This document shows positions 59,286 to 64,000 of a stretch of 64,000 bases of DNA, piece after piece (position 1 is the stretch's first letter; each line of letters starts with the position of its first letter). The position numbers and the translations under genes were made by a program. Below the pieces are notes generated by a model that saw nothing but the letters and a program-made list of their open reading frames with translations, ran no database searches and was not told the DNA's origin. The DNA comes from Axinella damicornis (taxonomy: Eukaryota; Porifera; Demospongiae; Axinellida; Axinellidae), in contig OZ007512.1 in the NCBI GenBank assembly GCA_963931865.1, positions 12,842,756 through 12,906,755 of the forward strand. The letters are read 5' to 3'.

Positions 59286-61758
59286 GTGCTGTGACCTGGT
59301 TGCATACTCCCTACCCTCGTTCCCAGGCCGCGTGGGAGGCCTGGGAACGAGGCTACATACTCACTTTGAAATGATATCCAGGCAGAAGTTTTGGGCTGCA
59401 ATAAAGACAGTCCCATCTGCAGGTGCATGGTCCAGATTGAGACCGCACAACCCATCCTCTCCCGCCAATATCTGTGTGGGTGAGAGGGTATGTGCACATG
59501 TATGCCCTTATATTCTGCTTGTCACAAACTGAAAATTAACTGCTGTACAGCAGTTAATTTTCAGTTTAGCAACAGTTACTGCAAATCTAACTTATTACAT
59601 GAAGTTTCAAAGGAAATGAAACTATTGATGCACATTGCTTTCATTATGCCTCACTTGCTAGCTGTGTATCAGAGAACGCGGTATCAGAGAACGCGGTAGC
59701 GTTCTCTATTTAGGGATGCCCATCGATTTTACCATACTGATGCACCAGCAGGATAACGGCCAAAGAAGCTACAACCCCCCAAATCAAGCATGCAGACAGA
59801 ATGATACTGCCTAGCAGTTCACAAAAACACTCACAAACGTACCTTAGAGTGCGCGGGAGTCGATGAACAAGTCGCGGAGAAAAGTCCGATTTCGTCATCT
59901 TTCTTCTTCTTTCTTTCTTTCTCATAACAAAAGTTTGCCCAAGGATAGCTCACCAACTAAACCACTTCTTGAGCTAATTTACGTACAGGACAACACCGCT
60001 ATCGCCGTAGTACTCGCCATGATCACGTTTGTCTACAAACTGGCAAGACTAGCAGTTTTAGCTAGCTACGATCCGATGGCATTCTAGCACGACGCCATTT
60101 TTGAGGCAATGAGGTCACGTGTTCGCCAATTGCGCATGCGCAATCCAAAATGCAAGCACATTCTTTTTGTGTTCTTTTGCTTGTGATGGCTGCGTTTGGT
60201 ACACTAACAGAATCCCTGTGAATCTGGCTCTTACTGCTACGAGGAATTTCTACCAACCTGTTCTTGTCAAGATGTATTGTGACTATGCCATCATGGAGGC
60301 GTGGCTTTCTTTTCATGATGTAACTACAGTGCAGAACTGTGAGGCTAGAGTTTTGGATTTCCATTGCAAGCACATGACCTACACGGCTGCCATCGAGCTC
60401 TCTGATCCGATGAAGGGTGAATGCCCCACCCCCTCATCCGCAAAGGCAACAATAAACATTGATCACAACAGCAACATCAAAAAAATATTTATTATTAATG
60501 GAAACTAAATGAAGCATTAAAGCCTGCTCAGTGCCCAGCAGAAGGTCCACGTCCATCAAGAGAGACCATCGCAGCTTTGTTGACATGGTGATCGCCTCGT
60601 AGTCTCGGGCCTAGGAACGAGGCTAACATGGTGGTGATTAAGTAACAACAACTTAAAATCTGGGATACATCCAGTTCCCCCGTACCCTTATGGTGACGTG
60701 ACGTTGCACGTACCATGACTAAGAAGGTACGCATTTCATGCGCTCGAAAAAGTACGCAAACTAGTGGCAAAAAATTTTCTGAGAAAAATAAAAAGGATTC
60801 AGTGATGGCCTGTCACATTCGGAATTATTCCACTCCTCGAAAAAGCTAAGAAACAAGGAGAAATGCCTTTAACCAGGCTCAGTCCCATCCCCTCCCTAAA
60901 TTCTACATTTTATAATAGGATGGGACTGAGCCTGGTTAAAGGCATTTCTCCTAGTTTCTTAGCTTTTTCGAGGAGTGGAATAATTCCGAATGTGACAGGC
61001 CATCACTAAATCCTTTTTATTTTTCGCAGAAAATTTTTTGCCACTAGTATATATAAAGTTTAGACACTATCCACAAAGACAGCTCAAGATTTTCAACCTT
61101 GGAGATTGGATAAGGATATTCCTATAGTACTGCGTTACTGTGTTCTATAGTTGAACTCAAGTGGGCACCCACAAGATTCCTTAGTGCGATCGACATTGCT
61201 AAGTGTGACTGGCACTATCAGAATAACGTCCCTTATTCAAATTGTGTTTGTAGTCAGACTGGTGTATATGCAGGGGTCCAGAGATACAACAACAATGCAG
61301 AACTCTAACCTGTACAACAGAATCAAACCATCTGTTAGCGCTGTTAAACTTGCTCCCGTTGCCATGCATACAGCGGTTGAGCACCATGGTGTACTGTGGG
61401 TCAGAGTAGGGGGAGTGTGGGCAGAGGGGGGAGGTTGAGGTGGAGGGGAGACCCCGGTCCAGGCAGAGGACAAACTGGGCACGCTCCATCACGTCCAGGT
61501 TGGATTTGTTGAGAGGGTCTGTGTGTTGGAGGGAGGTGTAGCTACATGCAGGGCCTGTGTTAACATCTGACGCTCTGATATAACAGAGGACTCTTGTACT
61601 ATACGTATCTAGAATGATTAGGTTTGTACAAATGTTAATTGTCATAATTTATGCAGAGGTTTGGACAAACATATTGTAAATGGTGAAGATCAAGTTTTTG
61701 CTGACAAGATCTAGCTTCCTCAGAAGCTTCCCAGTAGCTCCTTCAGGATAACATGTGT

Positions 61759-61796
<38 letters not shown>

Positions 61797-63526
61797 GCAT
61801 TGTCAAAGCTAAAGCTAACTAGGGCATACATGAATAGTGCTTATAATCGCATTTGGTAAAAGAGTTCCGAATCTCAGCATCAATTTAAAAGATGCGTACC
61901 GTAGTTTGCTATCATGATCATTCATGATTCACATTACACTAATTACAGGGACATACCCTTCATGAGCCTCTCCCTGGCGTGGTGCCAGATGTCCCTTCGT
62001 TCTGCGGTGAGGATACCCACAGGGTGATTGGCTGGATTGGGTGTTGCCCTTAGAATGCGGTAGAGCTCCTCCACAACATGACGTCCAGGGGCCACAGCTA
62101 GACCACCTCCAGGGACCTCATAGAGTAGGTCCAGCTTGAAGATCTACAGCGGGGAAAGGTAAGTGCAGTAGAACCTGTCCATAGCGGTCACCCATGGGAC
62201 CGTGCACTACGTATTTTTGGCCACTATAGACAGGTGGCTGCTTTATGAAGGTCATCTTGTACATGATTAGGACCAGCAGTGGTGACCATAACAGAGGGGC
62301 TGCTGATCGACCACTATAGACAGAACTGCAATTGAATTCCATGCAGTGAAATAAAGGATTCCTTGTGTTTGTAAGGAAATCATAACAAAATGTGACATTG
62401 CCTCCCAATGAGCACACCTCTTACAGATTTCCTGGAGAAACACAGCTCATTCAGGTGCTTCTGCGATGTTTCATTTCATGTTGTGAGTAGCACTTTAGCT
62501 TCCAAGTTGATTTACTTAGGTGCATTTTCAGGAAACATCAAGCTGTGAATTCGTCATCTTAGCTACAAACCACCAACGGAGTTTTCATGCGGTTTCATGA
62601 ATGGCTATGGCTGCAGGGAGTGGGGACGTTACCACAAATAGCTCATCAGTACTGCAGTTTACATGGCAAAAACTTCGTTGCTAAGGAACAGCGTTAAGAA
62701 GTTGTTGCTAGGGATCTGGCAAAGCTTTGATGCCCAACTCCCAAAATCCCGCAATTCATTATAGGACCATGTCCAACTTCCTCTGCCGGGTTTCACCCTA
62801 CAATGAATTGCAATGTTAATTCTTGCTACAGCTGTGCATACGTGTCCGTTCCTCATGACGATGATGTGTCTGGAGTTGTGTATAGGTGTCTTCCTCAGAG
62901 TGTCTCTGCCACTGGGACCAGGGATCCTGCAATTGGAGTACATGTCGTACTGGGCCATGCACAGCGGACGATTGCGGAAGAAATAAGGAGGAACAGACTC
63001 GCTGGAATATGGGGGGATGGAGTATGGGGTAGAAGAGAGAAGGGTGCACTTAAATATAATAGGCCATACTACTTACGAGGCAGAAGCTGATGTTTACAGT
63101 TAAAGCCCTTGGTCTGAGCAATTAAGATAGAGCTCTCTCATTCCGAATGCAACCCAGTGCTAGATCCTTGGCTTTATTCATGACGCATGAGAATTCTTCA
63201 AACATGAAATTAGCTTCTCAAGAATACACTTCTTCAGCAGCACCTCAACCACACAAGAAACGGCCCATTCAGACTTCAACTCACTTCAACACTCTGGGAA
63301 GCCTCAGGCAGTGATAATCGGTTGAGGGCATGTGCCCTCAATCGATTATCACTCCCTTCTGTTCCCAGGGTTAATAAGTTTCTTAAAGCCCACTTGAAGA
63401 GACTATCTTATCAGGAGTGCGTAGTACCTAGCAATTGTTACAAGAGTCATGCACAACATTAATATTGCTCACGTCTGAATGAGTTGGTTCCATTTGACGG
63501 CTGCAAGGACGTGCATTGCTGCATTC
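53188..63526 (-). CDS. CRAT: CrAT4: carnitine O-acyltransferase (CRAT-like), exons 4-14; 5' end beyond right edge
   Basis: Fourth CRAT-like copy. Exons: 63473-63526, 62842-63001, 61957-62143, 61310-61518, 59365-59471, 58520-58651, 57048-57170, 56469-56607, 55973-56035, 54591-54728 and 53188-53403 (stop TAG). Every exon has the same length as in CrAT2 and keeps the frame. The catalytic His (LDHAPADG), the DRH motif and GYGVCYN are present. Changes seen: ESVPPYFF in exon 5 where CrAT1 has ESVPPDFF, and a Cys-to-Arg change in exon 6 near 62082. Exons 7-14 match CrAT2 most closely, but exons 4-5 and their introns look like CrAT1/CrAT3, so the copy appears mosaic. Exons 1-3 lie right of the window. 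An unnumbered transposon (58735-59193) sits in the intron after exon 8. Confidence 0.88.
53607..53863. repeat. Direct tandem duplication, CrAT4 copy
   Basis: Block-duplicated copy of 14392-14648. Confidence 0.85.
54007..54505 (-). mobile_element. Copy of the ATG/splice-donor element in CrAT4
   Basis: Block-duplicated copy of 14792-15290. Confidence 0.5.
54719..55340. repeat. Minisatellite, 45-bp unit, CrAT4 copy
   Basis: Block-duplicated array with the same nested MITE and repeated exon 13 acceptor. Confidence 0.9.
54798..55141. mobile_element. MITE nested in the 45-bp minisatellite of CrAT4
   Basis: Block-duplicated copy of 15583-15926. Confidence 0.65.
57205..57268. repeat. (TG)n microsatellite, CrAT4
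   Basis: Upstream of the exon 10 acceptor. Confidence 0.95.
57331..57959 (+). mobile_element. Copy of the ATG/splice-donor element in CrAT4
   Basis: Block-duplicated copy of 18110-18738. Confidence 0.5.
58735..59193. mobile_element. Terminal-inverted-repeat element with poly-G ends in a CrAT4 intron
   Basis: Ends CAGGGGCGGATACAGG and, reversed, CAGTGGCGGATCCAGG, each followed by a G tract and GCACC. Flanked by GTGGA on both sides; CrAT2 has the empty site near 19508. The GGCGGATCCAG end type is widespread in non-autonomous elements of animals. Confidence 0.75.
59252..59284. repeat. (AC)n microsatellite, CrAT4
   Basis: Between exons 8 and 9. Confidence 0.95.
60760..61048. mobile_element. 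290-bp foldback MITE, CrAT4 copy
   Basis: Block-duplicated copy of the element at 21466-21755 with a few base changes. Confidence 0.75.
61760..61795. repeat. Poly-G run of about 36
   Basis: In the CrAT4 intron between exons 6 and 7. Confidence 0.95.
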
Positions 63527-64000
63527 CTATATAAGGAGAGTATAGAGGCAGGCATTTTCTCTTTCCTATAATGATCACATGCACGGATACATACAATAGC
63601 AAAGACGCTAATTCAGAGGTGTATACCCAGTACACAGTCAAGTAACTGATAAAAATTACCATTCAAGTATAATGATGAACATAATTATTATAGTATGCAG
63701 CTGTAATAAACTACAGGGTTTCTGTTGCTATGGCAATAGTTGGTTGCCATGCATCTGTGATGTACAACGTCTGGTCTCAGCATAAGATTTACATATTGAA
63801 ACCTACGTACACAAATCTTCCATTGAAAGTTGCTGCAGTATGGAGGTATGTGTGGTGCGAATGGTTAAAGCCGCAACTATGGCACCATACACTACGTTGT
63901 GGGTAAGCATATTTCTGTGCTTTTGAGGATCGATGCTTTGACCTACTAATTGTGTAGGTGTGTCTCATCTGTAGTAAGCAAAGTCCAAATTAGGCAACAT

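Larger units (their letters stand above)
40019..61900. repeat. Right copy of the block duplication
   Basis: See 1-22500. Similarity to CrAT2-type sequence breaks down into a mosaic right of about 61900. Confidence 0.9.

Overview
This is eukaryotic, metazoan-type nuclear DNA. Coding exons are short and separated by long introns with GT-AG junctions. There are long (TG)n and poly-G runs, minisatellites, SINE/LINE pieces and dozens of short foldback (MITE-like) elements. No rRNA, CRISPR array or bacterial-type operon is visible. The proteins are animal-like, but I cannot place the organism beyond a probable invertebrate; the style would suit a sponge or another early-branching marine animal.

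The window is an array of two carnitine-pathway genes. On the minus strand lie four copies of a carnitine O-acyltransferase (CRAT-like), here called CrAT1 to CrAT4 from left to right. On the plus strand, head-to-head with the CrAT 5' ends, lie copies of a gamma-butyrobetaine/trimethyllysine dioxygenase-like gene (BBOX-like). The order is: CrAT1 (291-10069, runs off the left edge), BBOX-a (11823-12936), CrAT2 (13973-30924, whole coding chain), a BBOX remnant wrecked by deletion and LINE insertions (31.0-37.9 kb), CrAT3 (37949-49296, pseudogene), BBOX-b (51047-52153), and CrAT4 (53188-63526, runs off the right edge). BBOX-type enzymes make carnitine and CRAT-type enzymes load it with acyl groups, so each cassette pairs carnitine supply with carnitine use.

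Two layers of duplication are visible. An older tandem duplication made diverged cassettes (CrAT1 versus CrAT2). A recent block duplication with an offset of about 39.2-40.0 kb made CrAT1/BBOX-a/CrAT2 near-identical to CrAT3/BBOX-b/CrAT4. CrAT2 keeps an unbroken frame through exons 2-14. CrAT3 has lost exon 3, has exon 6 inverted and has a 17-nt deletion in exon 7. CrAT4 looks like a mosaic of CrAT2-type (3' part) and CrAT1-type (5' part) sequence. The two BBOX genes carry different frameshifting deletions, and the third is almost entirely gone.

The introns and spacers are a natural record of mobile-element insertion, because paralogous empty sites exist for many elements. They include a 1.55-kb foldback element with about 61-bp subrepeats around a unique, protein-like core (25932-27486), a TA-flanked transposon (42713-43536), a LINE 3' fragment that splits a conserved promoter-like block (34912-35237), and minisatellites that sit repeatedly at the 3' splice-site side of CrAT exons. 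Sequence between the genes and not listed is intron or spacer in which I see nothing definable.
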